Positions 23,994-32,196 of a DNA stretch of 48,582 nucleotides are shown here, in pieces. The DNA comes from Legionella moravica DSM 19234 (GTDB lineage: Bacteria; Pseudomonadota; Gammaproteobacteria; Legionellales; Legionellaceae). The stretch is taken from NCBI RefSeq assembly GCF_000423305.1, contig NZ_AUHS01000028.1:1-48582 (forward strand), read 5' to 3'. A model generated the notes under the pieces. It made no database searches and was not told where the DNA came from. It saw only the letters and a program-made list of their open reading frames with translations. How positions within the stretch are numbered: position 1 is the stretch's first letter; every line of letters begins with the position of its first letter. Made by a program: the position numbers and the translations under genes.

Positions 23994-24656
23994 TCAGGTC
24001 CCAAGTTGCATATCTGACTGTTTCTCATCATCCAGGATTTCTCTGTCATCGTGTTCTGCATGCTCTTTTGGGATGGAAGGAAGTTTTGCGTCATCTATTC
24101 CCTTGCCGGGATCCTGCACCGTTTCAGACATTGGTGACAGATTCGAGGGGCTCTTTTGTTGTTTTCGATACTCCTCTATGTCCAATCCACTAGGTGTCAA
24201 TTCATCCCCTTTGACATAGGGCCGACCATCACCATGATATAAATTGCCATCACCTTTTGAGAAAGCCATCACTTTATTGGTTGCATGATCCACGACAACA
24301 AAAGGTCTGTTTAATTCAGCCTGTTTATGGAAAAAATCAGTCATAGCTTCCTTGGTAGGAAATGCAAGCGTTACCCTGCCATTTTCAACTTTAGGCTCTC
24401 TATACCAATCTTCTTTACTAAATTGCTTTTTATAATCTTCAACAATGGGATCAAGATTTTTACTTGAAACATCTGCCTTCGGCAACTCTTTTTCTTTCGC
24501 CAAGGCTTCTTGTAATTCCAGCATGGACATTTTCGCCAATTGGCTGTTCTTCTCCATAAGTTGATTTAATTCCTGCAACTGCTGTTCTTCCAATTTTTTT
24601 TGTTCTTCTAATTGTCTCAATACGATTAATCGTTCCAGAACTTTTTTATCATGCAT
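23994..24656 (-). CDS. coiled-coil protein, effector-like
   Basis: A 220-residue protein with a Gln/Glu/Leu-rich coiled coil at residues 1-60 (LRQLEEQKKLEEQQLQELNQ). A compact domain at about 65-150 (FPTKEAMTDFFHKQAELNRP, VVVDHATNKVMAFSKGDGN) resembles a module found in several Legionella effectors. A disordered tail ends in acidic residues (REILDDEKQSDMQLGT), similar to an E-block secretion signal. The start ATG has TGGAG at good spacing. No catalytic motif. It shares an upstream motif with the ADP-ribosyltransferase gene. Effector status is inferred. Confidence 0.68.
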   Translation of the reverse strand: MHDKKVLERLIVLRQLEEQKKLEEQQLQELNQLMEKNSQLAKMSMLELQEALAKEKELPKADVSSKNLDPIVEDYKKQFSKEDWYREPKVENGRVTLAFPTKEAMTDFFHKQAELNRPFVVVDHATNKVMAFSKGDGNLYHGDGRPYVKGDELTPSGLDIEEYRKQQKSPSNLSPMSETVQDPGKGIDDAKLPSIPKEHAEHDDREILDDEKQSDMQLGT

Positions 24657-25075
24657 GTTTTACTCCAGATGATTCGAGTTATACTTAAAGCCATATGTGA
24701 AAGTATAGTCCAAATCAAAGGTTACTGAGCTTATCCAATATTTTTAACACGTGTTATCCATCAATATTCTTAAGACGTATCCACGCTCTCTTCATGACAA
24801 AAACCCGTATTCCCGCGCAGGCGGGCAAGACAGGTTTTGTGTCATGTACCAAGCACGATCTTAAATAATCCTTATTTTATGAACTATCTATGATATGATT
24901 GCCGCGGAAAATGGCATCTGCCCACAATACAGCCATTACTGAGCAATGACAGGCCAAATCAAAGTCTCAAAGCTCATTCCAAAACCAATCTACAATGGAA
25001 ATTCAAGTCGCATTAACTTAATGACAGGACTTGGATTTTTTACACTAAAATATTTATGAAGGGATACATAAGCAG
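24657..25075. other. 419-bp intergenic with GC-rich palindrome
   Basis: At 24794-24846 a composite palindrome has outer arms ATGACAAAAACC and GGTTTTGTGTCAT and an inner CCCGC-GCAG-GCGGG (24812-24825). The inner part resembles the scattered 'CCCGCGCAGGCGGG' repeats of many proteobacteria and the ends of the inverted element near 47785. No T-run. A 37-codon frame at 24946-25059 has no ribosome site and I do not call it. Confidence 0.45.
24689..24714 (-). promoter_or_regulatory. shared upstream motif, copy 2
   Basis: On the minus strand this reads TTTGGACTATACTT, then CACATATGGCT, matching 22228-22256 at most positions and in order. It is about 57 bases before the coiled-coil gene start. Candidate common regulatory site. 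Confidence 0.4.
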
Positions 25076-26161
25076 ATGAACACTAGATTTATTATTATAT
25101 TCGTTTTGCAGCTTTTTTGTGCATTAAGCTTTGCCGGTGATGTTGGTCCTGCCAAAGAGGACAATTCAATCCGGGTTTATATTCCGGATTTAAAACCAGG
25201 ATTTGAATTTACAGCAAGCGCTACATACCTCCAGCCACACGCAGATAATTTAGGCTGGGCAGTCATCACAACCGTGCTCCCCATACCCTCGCCTAACTGG
25301 CAGGTGGAAACGATAGATCCTGAATACCAAATGGGCTTTAATCTGGGAGCTCGTTACGTGTTCTCAAACCCTGGTACCGATGTCCAACTGAACTGGTCGC
25401 ACCTCGACTCCCAAGACCGTGATGGAGTCATTGTGAATCCAACATCACAGTGGGTTTCTCCTTTTTCCCAAACAGGAACACCCCCGACCGCAACAGGTCA
25501 GATCACTGGCGTTTCCTTATTGAAAATAGCCGATACCCAACTGAATTTTAATTACGATTCCGTTAATCTTGATATGGGAAAATTTATCAATTTTGGCTCT
25601 AACCTGCAAAGCCGCCTGTTTACTGGAATCAGTTCCGTGTTTATTAAAGAACGATTGATATCTACCTTTCGTGGTTTACCATTACCCATTTTTGTATTTA
25701 ACAATACCACGTCGTACAAAGGCATCGGGCCAAGATTAGGACTTAACAACAACTACGAGTTTTATCGGGGTATTCATCTGATTGGCCAATTCGCAGGCTC
25801 GCTCCTTTATGGCAGAATGCAGCCGGCTCAATACCAATTTACCGGTACTTCCAAGGAATTAATTGCAGCGCAGATCTATGTAAACCAGGAAGGGCTTGCA
25901 AATCCCACAGTTAATCAGCTGGTTACGGCTCTGGATGCAAAACTGGGTTTAAGTTATCGATACCTCTATAATCAAAAAACTGAATTAACGTTTGAAGCGG
26001 GCTACATGGGCGCCTTATACATTAATCCTCTTTCAAGTTACGAAACCAATACCAATGTTATTGCCATTGATTCAGGTTCACTCTCTACATCAAGTGCCAA
26101 ACACACCCAAAGTAATTTTTCAGTAGGCGGACCTTACGTTTCAATCAATGTACGCTGCTAA
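25076..26161 (+). CDS. Legionella major outer membrane protein family
   Basis: A 361-residue outer-membrane beta-barrel. Signal peptide at 1-20 (IIIFVLQLFCALSFAG). Then comes the family pattern GFEFTASATYLQPHADNLGWAV, GARYVFSNPGTDVQLNWSHLD and later GLNNNYEFYRGIHLIGQFAGSL, ending with an aromatic-poor strand VGGPYVSINVRC. It resembles the Legionella MOMP group, which has many paralogues per genome and acts as porin and adhesin. The four-Cys pattern of the main porin is not evident, so it is a paralogue. A terminator follows. Confidence 0.85.
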   Translation: MNTRFIIIFVLQLFCALSFAGDVGPAKEDNSIRVYIPDLKPGFEFTASATYLQPHADNLGWAVITTVLPIPSPNWQVETIDPEYQMGFNLGARYVFSNPGTDVQLNWSHLDSQDRDGVIVNPTSQWVSPFSQTGTPPTATGQITGVSLLKIADTQLNFNYDSVNLDMGKFINFGSNLQSRLFTGISSVFIKERLISTFRGLPLPIFVFNNTTSYKGIGPRLGLNNNYEFYRGIHLIGQFAGSLLYGRMQPAQYQFTGTSKELIAAQIYVNQEGLANPTVNQLVTALDAKLGLSYRYLYNQKTELTFEAGYMGALYINPLSSYETNTNVIAIDSGSLSTSSAKHTQSNFSVGGPYVSINVRC

Positions 26162-26169
26162 TAGATAAT

Positions 26170-26218
26170 ATAACCGGTGGAACAGAATGTTATAGTTCTC
26201 TTTCCATTGGTTATTTTG
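26170..26218 (+). terminator. terminator after the outer membrane protein gene
   Basis: Arms 26170-26182 (ATAACCGGTGGAA) and 26202-26214 (TTCCATTGGTTAT) form a 13-bp stem using two G-U pairs, followed by TTTTG. Confidence 0.6.
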
Positions 26219-26261
26219 TGCTATTATTATCGGCATAAAAGATAAAGAAACACGATCTCTT

Positions 26262-26537
26262 ATGACAAATCAACTCTGTATGCGTTGTTACATTGCTGGA
26301 AAAGTTCAAGGAGTCTGGTTTCGTGCCTCAGCCAAGATTGAAGCAGATAAACTGCGCATAAGTGGCTGGGCACGAAATCTGGATGATGGCAGAGTAGAAG
26401 TATTTGCTTGTGGTACCTATGAACAATTGGAGCAATTTCATATTTGGCTCCAAAGTGGGCCTCGACTTGCCAGGGTAGACCGCTACGCCAGGGAAGATTT
26501 ACCTTGGGAAGAATACCGAGGTTTTGTCACGTTATAG
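26262..26537 (+). CDS. acyP: acylphosphatase
   Basis: A 91-residue acylphosphatase of standard length. Catalytic Arg lies in GKVQGVWFRAS and catalytic Asn in WARNLDDGRVEV. It hydrolyses acyl phosphates such as carbamoyl phosphate in the cytoplasm. Its last six bases overlap the 3' end of the convergent membrane-protein gene. Confidence 0.92.
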   Translation: MTNQLCMRCYIAGKVQGVWFRASAKIEADKLRISGWARNLDDGRVEVFACGTYEQLEQFHIWLQSGPRLARVDRYAREDLPWEEYRGFVTL

Positions 26538-27323
26538 CATGGTTTTTCGGTCTTGATGTATCTGCATAAAATCATTGAGTTGTTTGGCAATACGCTCTTT
26601 TTTTCTCAAAGAAGAATCGTAAGTGCTTACCAGCGGTAACGCAGGCTGATTGTTTAAGGCCAAAGCCAATCGATAGGTCATGCCCCCCTTGCTTCCCCTA
26701 CTTTCCTGAATGATTACTTGTTCAACATCTGAAAACGACAATTTTTGTTCCTCTGCATGAAAAAATCCTTTTCGTTTAATCACGATTGTTTTCAATATCC
26801 GGTCAAAATCAACGGTCACCCCTCTTACCGCAAGTAAAACAATCCCTAGTAATGAGATAAATGCGGCTAAAATATAAGCCCACCAAGGTGTTGGGTACGG
26901 AATCTTGAAATGTGTATCAAAACTTTGGTTAATGTAGTTATTTATAGCCTGAGCAGCACGGTCTTTATTGATTCGACCACTTGAGCTTCCACCTGTAAGA
27001 TTCACGTCACCATTACCAGTAACGAGATTTACCGAGTAAACCGTTCCCCCTTTACTTGAACGGCCACTCATAACAAAAGCTCCTTTTAACTGGCCCAAAT
27101 CAGTAATTGAGTGATAAATATTAAAAATGCTGCGTTCCAAGGTGCATGATTTGGCACTGTTTAATTGCTTCTCTTTACAAACAATCGTGTATTCCAACAT
27201 CATAAAGGAACTTGCCAATAAACTACCAATGAGAATCACTAAACCCAATATGTGAAGAATCCATTGACTAATTACCAATTGTAATTGGTTAGCACCGACA
27301 GTAATTATTTTCATAAGAATCAT
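26532..27323 (-). CDS. hypothetical membrane protein, 263 aa
   Basis: Two transmembrane segments, near residues 20-48 (LHILGLVILIGSLLASSFMM) and 148-170 (WAYILAAFISLLGIVLLAVRG), enclose a roughly 100-residue loop that is probably periplasmic. The C-terminal 90 residues (VDFDRILKTIVIKRKGFF, then LSFSDVEQVIIQESRG) look like a PH-like beta domain in the cytoplasm. No named family recognised. An ATG three codons further in is equally possible. It overlaps acyP tail to tail by six bases. Confidence 0.65.
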   Translation of the reverse strand: MILMKIITVGANQLQLVISQWILHILGLVILIGSLLASSFMMLEYTIVCKEKQLNSAKSCTLERSIFNIYHSITDLGQLKGAFVMSGRSSKGGTVYSVNLVTGNGDVNLTGGSSSGRINKDRAAQAINNYINQSFDTHFKIPYPTPWWAYILAAFISLLGIVLLAVRGVTVDFDRILKTIVIKRKGFFHAEEQKLSFSDVEQVIIQESRGSKGGMTYRLALALNNQPALPLVSTYDSSLRKKERIAKQLNDFMQIHQDRKTML

Positions 27324-27492
27324 CCATTAATCATCAACATCTGTATCGACTTTTAGTAAAGAAACTTTATTACGGCCGGGACGAGCCTTCTGTAATTCAT
27401 TCTAAAATGCGGATTTAATTTTAAATAAATCATAGCTGAAACTTTATTGTTTGTTATATAGTGCCCGAATTTCAATAAATGGAGTTTGGGTT

Positions 27493-28683
27493 ATGTTATA
27501 TCGCTACAGTATTCTATCTTCACTAATATTAGGAGCATTAAGCACCTCAGGATTGACTCAAGCAGCCATAAATAAAGATCGATTAATCGTTACAAACTGT
27601 ATGGTTAACAAACTCAAAGAAAAAGCCAGGGTCATTCATCAAACGACTGAATTCAGTTTGATTGAAACCGAACTGGATAATGAAGTATTAAATACGATGC
27701 ATGAGAACAGGCCAACTTGCGGAAAATTTCTTAACCTGGATGCCTATTACTCCAATACTCCTCGTACAACACTGAGTCCTGAACAGTTAATACAGCATTT
27801 TACACACAACAAAGAATTATTCAGCAATAAATCCTATCCAATTCGTCATGAACAACAGGTCGAGCAATTATTTAAGCTGATCGAGCCGGGCAAGATTTGG
27901 CAAACCAATCAACATTTGACCAGTTACCTTAACCGCTCGGCAAAATCCGATACCGGTGTAGCTGCCGCTCATTGGTTTAAAGAGCAATTCGATACACTGG
28001 CCCAAGAATATGGACGGACGGATGTTAACAGCTATTTTATTGCAACAGGAACAAAATACCCTCAACCCTCAACAATAACCGTAATTGGTAAAGATAAACC
28101 GACCGCAGCAATTGTCATTGGCGCTCACATCGATACCTTAGATGGAAACATGCCAGGAGCAGATGATGATTCCAGCGGTATATCAGTAGCCCTGGAGATA
28201 GCCAGAACATTGTTAGCATCGGAAATTCAACTGGATCATCCAGTTTATATCATTGCTTACGCAGCTGAAGAACGTGGCCTGGTCGGTTCTGGTTATGTTG
28301 TGAACCATTTTTTAAATAAAAAAATTCCTGTTAAAGCGGTGATGCAGTTGGATCAAGCAGGATTCAGAGCAAATCCAAAAGACCAAACGATATGGTTACT
28401 TAAAGATTATGTTGATTCGGATCTCACCCGATTTATCGCTCAATTATTAACTCAATACGTCAAAATTCCAGTAGCTTATACCCGATGCGGTTACGCGTGC
28501 AGCGACCACGCCAATTGGACAAGGGAAGGATTTAGCGCTTGCTATCCTTCAGCGACCACCCTGGATGATGATAATCCCTATTTACACACTTCTGAAGATA
28601 AACTCGACATCATTAATCTGGAGCATATGGTAAATTTTTCAAAGCTGGGATTGGCCTTTGTTGCGGAGCTTGGTTTGAACTAG
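27493..28683 (+). CDS. secreted M28 aminopeptidase
   Basis: A 396-residue zinc aminopeptidase of the M28E (Aeromonas/Vibrio leucyl aminopeptidase) type, related to Legionella LapA/LapB. Signal peptide at the N-terminus (ILSSLILGALSTSGLTQA), then a propeptide region. Zinc ligands in order: His near 212 (GAHIDTLD), Asp near 224 (PGADDDSSG), the Glu pair near 258 (YAAEERG), Asp near 286 (MQLDQAG) and His near 339 (CSDHANW). The CGYAC pair matches the conserved disulfide of the Aeromonas enzyme. It removes N-terminal hydrophobic residues from peptides outside the cell. The frame opens at 27451, but the signal peptide starts at the ATG at 27493. Confidence 0.88.
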   Translation: MLYRYSILSSLILGALSTSGLTQAAINKDRLIVTNCMVNKLKEKARVIHQTTEFSLIETELDNEVLNTMHENRPTCGKFLNLDAYYSNTPRTTLSPEQLIQHFTHNKELFSNKSYPIRHEQQVEQLFKLIEPGKIWQTNQHLTSYLNRSAKSDTGVAAAHWFKEQFDTLAQEYGRTDVNSYFIATGTKYPQPSTITVIGKDKPTAAIVIGAHIDTLDGNMPGADDDSSGISVALEIARTLLASEIQLDHPVYIIAYAAEERGLVGSGYVVNHFLNKKIPVKAVMQLDQAGFRANPKDQTIWLLKDYVDSDLTRFIAQLLTQYVKIPVAYTRCGYACSDHANWTREGFSACYPSATTLDDDNPYLHTSEDKLDIINLEHMVNFSKLGLAFVAELGLN

Positions 28684-28730
28684 ATTGAGTCCCCCCTAAA
28701 TGACTCGTATGCCTAATTCATACACCCAAA

Positions 28731-28766
28731 ATTCGGTTCATTAAAAAGACAAAATGAACCGAATTA
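28731..28766. terminator. 12-bp perfect hairpin after the aminopeptidase gene
   Basis: Arms 28731-28742 (ATTCGGTTCATT) and 28753-28764 pair perfectly around a 10-base A-rich loop. No long T-run on the plus strand, but the position suits a terminator that insulates the ceg4 promoter. Confidence 0.5.
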
Positions 28767-28773
28767 TATCTGT

Positions 28774-28812
28774 CTTAATAATTCCTTAAGTAAATTTGAA
28801 TACACTATATTT
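28774..28812 (+). promoter_or_regulatory. PmrA-type box and -10 upstream of ceg4
   Basis: The direct repeat CTTAATAATTC-CTTAAGTAA has its CTTAA units exactly 11 bases apart (28774 and 28785), like the PmrA consensus cTTAATATT-N2-cTTAATATT known for Legionella effector genes. A -10 can be TACACT (28801-28806) or TATATT (28806-28811). The same geometry occurs before the J-like gene at 30949. Confidence 0.65.
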
Positions 28813-28844
28813 TCTATTTATTTAACTTTTTGGAACGAACGATA

Positions 28845-30212
28845 ATGACCAAAGTAGTAATCTATACAGATTTTGATGGCACTGTAACCAGTAGAGCGGG
28901 AAGTAAAGCTGTATTTACCCCCTTCTACCAATCGCTATTAGTAGGTTATGAAGAAGGTAAAACTCAGGATTACAAAAGAACACCGATGAAGTCCGTCGAT
29001 GCAATCCAGGAACTGTTCGTAACAAAATTTGGTGAATACACCGAGCAATTCGACTTCAATAAACCTGACGCTGACATGCTTATGGCACCGTCAGCTGTTC
29101 AATTTTTCCATGAATTATTAGCGAATGACCAGGTCAGTATTAATATAGTCACTCGAAATCGCTCCGAGTACGTAAACGCGCTGTTTAAGTATCAGGGATT
29201 TTCTGACAGTGAAATCAATAAATTAACCTTTATGGAGAGTGGCTTTAAATTTGAAGATGTTGATAGAGACCTTAAAGTGCGAGATCTACGAGGCCAACGT
29301 CCATCATCTCTATATATTCTTGATGATGCGAGGAGTGATTTCTTAGCCATGCGTGATGCAGCCAGATTGAATTCTTATACCGACGAGCAAACTAAAGCAT
29401 TTAATAAAGAACCAGGACAATTCGAGTGGAATCTCTACCTGGATGATGTCAAGGCAGACATTTTAAGACCAGAGGCCCTCATAGTGGAACCCAACACGGA
29501 ACATCAGGACTCACTGACTACTGAACCCTCTACGTCTGCCTCGTCTACTCAAACCACAGATGTGGATTTACGGGTAGCTGGAATCTTCAACCTGGGAACA
29601 TCAACAATTCAAAGGAGCGATGAACACGCTCAATCTACGCCACAACAGGAAATAACTGACGGGCAAAATTCAACTGTAGTGATACAAGCCCATGTATCCG
29701 ATGAGGCTCCGAATAACCATCCTCAGCCAAAATCTGTACTACCCGATAACACCAAAACACAGCAAACGCCACCTCTGACATCAAATTCCAGCCCTGCAAA
29801 AATTATGGCTACAATGGCTGGATTAGGCTTTAGCCTTGCTTTTATAGTTGGTTTTGCTTTAGTAGCCAGCGGTGTTTTTGCTCCTTTCGGATTGGGTCTC
29901 ATTGGAGCCACAATACTTGGAGCGGTACTTGGTGCCCATACAGCGCTAATAACTGGAGTATTTGGATTAATAATTGATATAGCCAGACAACCCAGCCCTA
30001 ATGCGGGACCAAAACTCAATACCGATAACTCTATCCAAAGTTGCAGCAGCATCATCTCGTTGCGTGGTTTAGGTGGAAAAGCACCTGTTTCTCAGTCTGA
30101 TGCTCCAGTCGCTCATTTTCCTGGAGTACTCTTGGTAGAACATTCTTCAAAAGAATATTCTACTGCGGATCAATCTACTTCCCCAACACTAGAGTCCTTT
30201 AAGCCAGATTAA
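28845..30212 (+). CDS. ceg4: Ceg4-type HAD phosphatase effector
   Basis: A 455-residue protein that I recognise as Ceg4-like. The N-terminal HAD domain (about 1-205) has nucleophile motif YTDFDGT (Asp9, Asp11), motif II IVTRN near 101-105 and motif IV YILDDARSDF with Asp160/161. A disordered Ser/Thr/Gln-rich linker (about 205-320) follows, then a hydrophobic hairpin at 322-380 (GLGFSLAFIVGFALVASGVF, GLGLIGATILGAVLGAH) and a polar tail. L. pneumophila Ceg4 was reported as a Dot/Icm effector with phosphotyrosine phosphatase activity that dampens host MAPK signalling. The translated start is the ATG at 28845; the PmrA-type box supports the assignment. The name is from memory, not a search. Confidence 0.8.
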   Translation: MTKVVIYTDFDGTVTSRAGSKAVFTPFYQSLLVGYEEGKTQDYKRTPMKSVDAIQELFVTKFGEYTEQFDFNKPDADMLMAPSAVQFFHELLANDQVSINIVTRNRSEYVNALFKYQGFSDSEINKLTFMESGFKFEDVDRDLKVRDLRGQRPSSLYILDDARSDFLAMRDAARLNSYTDEQTKAFNKEPGQFEWNLYLDDVKADILRPEALIVEPNTEHQDSLTTEPSTSASSTQTTDVDLRVAGIFNLGTSTIQRSDEHAQSTPQQEITDGQNSTVVIQAHVSDEAPNNHPQPKSVLPDNTKTQQTPPLTSNSSPAKIMATMAGLGFSLAFIVGFALVASGVFAPFGLGLIGATILGAVLGAHTALITGVFGLIIDIARQPSPNAGPKLNTDNSIQSCSSIISLRGLGGKAPVSQSDAPVAHFPGVLLVEHSSKEYSTADQSTSPTLESFKPD

Positions 30213-30229
30213 TAACTCCTAACGCCAAA

Positions 30230-30271
30230 GTCGCATCAATAAATGTTCACATTGACTTCAATTGATGCGAC
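30230..30271. terminator. 11-bp hairpin after ceg4
   Basis: GTCGCATCAAT (30230-30240) and ATTGATGCGAC (30261-30271) pair perfectly across a 20-base loop, 17 bases after the ceg4 stop. No T-run on the plus strand. Confidence 0.45.
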
Positions 30272-30470
30272 AAACTCATCCAAAAGATATAGAAAATATA
30301 CGCCTGCTCTCTAAATGCGTTATCATAGCGCCAGAACTTACGAAAAAACCCAACAATACAAGCATACACACAGGCTTGATGACTGGCTTTGAAACTCTTT
30401 TGTTTCATGAAGCGATTGGGCTTTTCCGTAAGTCCTGTTCCCTTTATTTAATCAATGCAGGAAATCAGCC

Positions 30471-30812
30471 ATGAATCAATTACCCAATTGTCCTAAATGC
30501 AATTCTGAATATACCTACGAGGACGGCGCTCTGTACGTTTGCCCGGAATGCACGCATGAATGGGCTAAAGACCATCAGGAAGCAGACCAGGAACATTCAC
30601 GTATTATAAAAGATGCTAACGGCAATATCCTTCAAGATGGCGATTCAGTTACGGTCATCAAAGACTTGAAAGTCAAAGGTTCATCACTGGTAGTCAAGGT
30701 AGGAACAAAGGTAAAAAACATTCGCCTGGTTGAAGGCGATCATGATATCGATTGTAAAATTGATGGGATAGGGCCAATGAAACTTAAATCCCAGTTCGTG
30801 AAAAAAATGTAA
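30471..30812 (+). CDS. yjdM: YjdM/PhnA zinc-ribbon protein
   Basis: A 113-residue protein with an N-terminal zinc ribbon (Cys7, Cys10, Cys24, Cys27: CPKC and CPEC) and a C-terminal SH3-like beta domain ([24 protein letters not shown], shown in part). This is the usual size and shape of YjdM, formerly PhnA. Despite the old name it is not needed for phosphonate use; its role is unclear. AGGA lies before the ATG. Confidence 0.9.
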   Translation: MNQLPNCPKCNSEYTYEDGALYVCPECTHEWAKDHQEADQEHSRIIKDANGNILQDGDSVTVIKDLKVKGSSLVVKVGTKVKNIRLVEGDHDIDCKIDGIGPMKLKSQFVKKM

Positions 30813-30877
30813 TGGCCCATAGCTGATTCGTGGCTAACTCACCCATTCAACCGGTCTTTTTCGCCACGATGAAGCAA

Positions 30878-30909
30878 TTAATATTTCCTTAAGGAGGAGT
30901 AATTATAAT
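30878..30909 (+). promoter_or_regulatory. PmrA-type box and -10 upstream of the J-like gene
   Basis: TTAATATT-TCC-TTAAGGA has TTAA units 11 bases apart (30878 and 30889), with TATAAT at 30904-30909, 15 bases after the second TTAA. This is the layout of Legionella PmrA boxes. AAGGAGGAG within it looks like a strong ribosome site, but no start codon follows, so it is part of the regulatory site. Confidence 0.62.
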
Positions 30910-30948
30910 TTAGACACGCCCATTCGAGTCCAATATACCGGAGTTTAT

Positions 30949-32007
30949 ATGAAAACTACTGAAGAATTACTCAATCTCCTTAATGTAACAGCAACAGATA
31001 CTTTTGGAGACATTCAAAAAAAATATCTTGCATTAAAAGAACAACATGAACTGCTTGAAAGGATGAAAAGAATAGGTGCAGTTAACCCCTATGGACCACA
31101 AGCAGCCGCATTAATTCCTGTTGTCGATCTCCAAAATGCCTGGGCTCATATAGATACCGAAACCAAATACCAACACTACAAAGCTACGGGAACTTTTCTG
31201 GCTGTAGCGTCATCATCACAAACAAAAGAACAGGAACAGAGCGATCAAAACAAAAGTGCTCCACTTTTAGATTCACTGACCAAGTCGCGCCCAGCCCCCA
31301 AAGGACGTAGATTGCCCACCAGAAGAAAAGCAGGTGAAGACGCATCATCAGCAGTACCACAAGCTACCGAGCCCAATAAAAACACTGCATCACCATCCGA
31401 AAGAGAATCAATACCTGTACTATCTGCTTCAGTACCAGCACAAACCACCGAGTCAACGCCTGTTGAACCCGAAAAACAAAAAACGATAAAAGAGCTTCAG
31501 GCAATCGTTGCAAATGGAGTCAAAGGTTTGGCTATACCTGCTGAACCAAGTGCATTAGATACCAATCCAGAATCGACAGAAAGCAATAATCAACTCACTG
31601 CAAAAGAGCTTCAGGAAGCTGTACTCAAAGCAGTACAAGACTATACCCAATACCATAGAGTTGGTGACAAAGGAAATGCTCAAGTGAACAGAGGACAAGG
31701 AGATGGCTTCTTTAGCTTTTTACGTCACGGAGCAAAAGGTTTAGCCACTGCAAATGCATTATACAGCTCAATAAATTCAGATACACTCACCGCACAAGAG
31801 ATTGTAGGTACTCTAAAAGATTTTATGAGTGATTCATCCAGAGCCTATCACCATCATTCATTCACTTCATATCTTGCTGACGCACTGGCGCAAAAGGGTT
31901 TAGTAACCGCACACCAAACGGCACGCTACACTCAAAAGGATTTGGTTCAGGAAATGGAGCAATGGATACAAACCAATTCAAACACGGCACAAACTAAAAC
32001 CTTGTAA
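30949..32007 (+). CDS. degenerate J-domain-like protein, probable effector
   Basis: A 352-residue protein. Residues 1-80 resemble a J domain (LLNLLNVTATDTFGDIQKKY, then a helix with NAWAHIDTETKYQHYKATG), but the HPD tripeptide that activates Hsp70 is absent. Residues 85-215 are a disordered Ser/Thr/Pro/Glu region. The C-terminal domain (about 215-340: ELQEAVLKAVQDYTQYH, GFFSFLRHGAKGLATANAL, YHHHSFTSYLADALAQKG) looks helical and resembles tails of other Legionella effectors. With a PmrA-type box, injection by Dot/Icm is likely. GGAG precedes the ATG. Activity unknown. Confidence 0.72.
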   Translation: MKTTEELLNLLNVTATDTFGDIQKKYLALKEQHELLERMKRIGAVNPYGPQAAALIPVVDLQNAWAHIDTETKYQHYKATGTFLAVASSSQTKEQEQSDQNKSAPLLDSLTKSRPAPKGRRLPTRRKAGEDASSAVPQATEPNKNTASPSERESIPVLSASVPAQTTESTPVEPEKQKTIKELQAIVANGVKGLAIPAEPSALDTNPESTESNNQLTAKELQEAVLKAVQDYTQYHRVGDKGNAQVNRGQGDGFFSFLRHGAKGLATANALYSSINSDTLTAQEIVGTLKDFMSDSSRAYHHHSFTSYLADALAQKGLVTAHQTARYTQKDLVQEMEQWIQTNSNTAQTKTL

Positions 32008-32017
32008 AACGCTCTTT

Positions 32018-32056
32018 AGCCCTGTTGATTCGATATCGGAAGACAGGGCTTTTTTC
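32018..32056 (+). terminator. Rho-independent terminator
   Basis: AGCCCTGT (32018-32025) and ACAGGGCT (32043-32050) form a perfect 8-bp stem followed directly by TTTTTC. A classic intrinsic terminator for the J-like gene. Confidence 0.82.
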
Positions 32057-32196
32057 AATAGCTCAAAACATCACGAAATCTGAATAGTGTTCATGCATTT
32101 TAAACCGGATGCGATGGGTCCATATGAATTATATTTACAATTACTGTGCTTTTTTTTACTATCCTGCAAATTCATATATAAATTTTGGAGTAATCA

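Noticed and set aside
24946..25059. 37-codon frame upstream of the outer membrane protein gene
   Set aside because: No ribosome site and no recognisable pattern; probably part of the leader.
30262..30474. 70-codon frame between ceg4 and yjdM
   Set aside because: It begins in the right arm of the ceg4 hairpin and overlaps the yjdM start and ribosome site; composition does not look like a protein.
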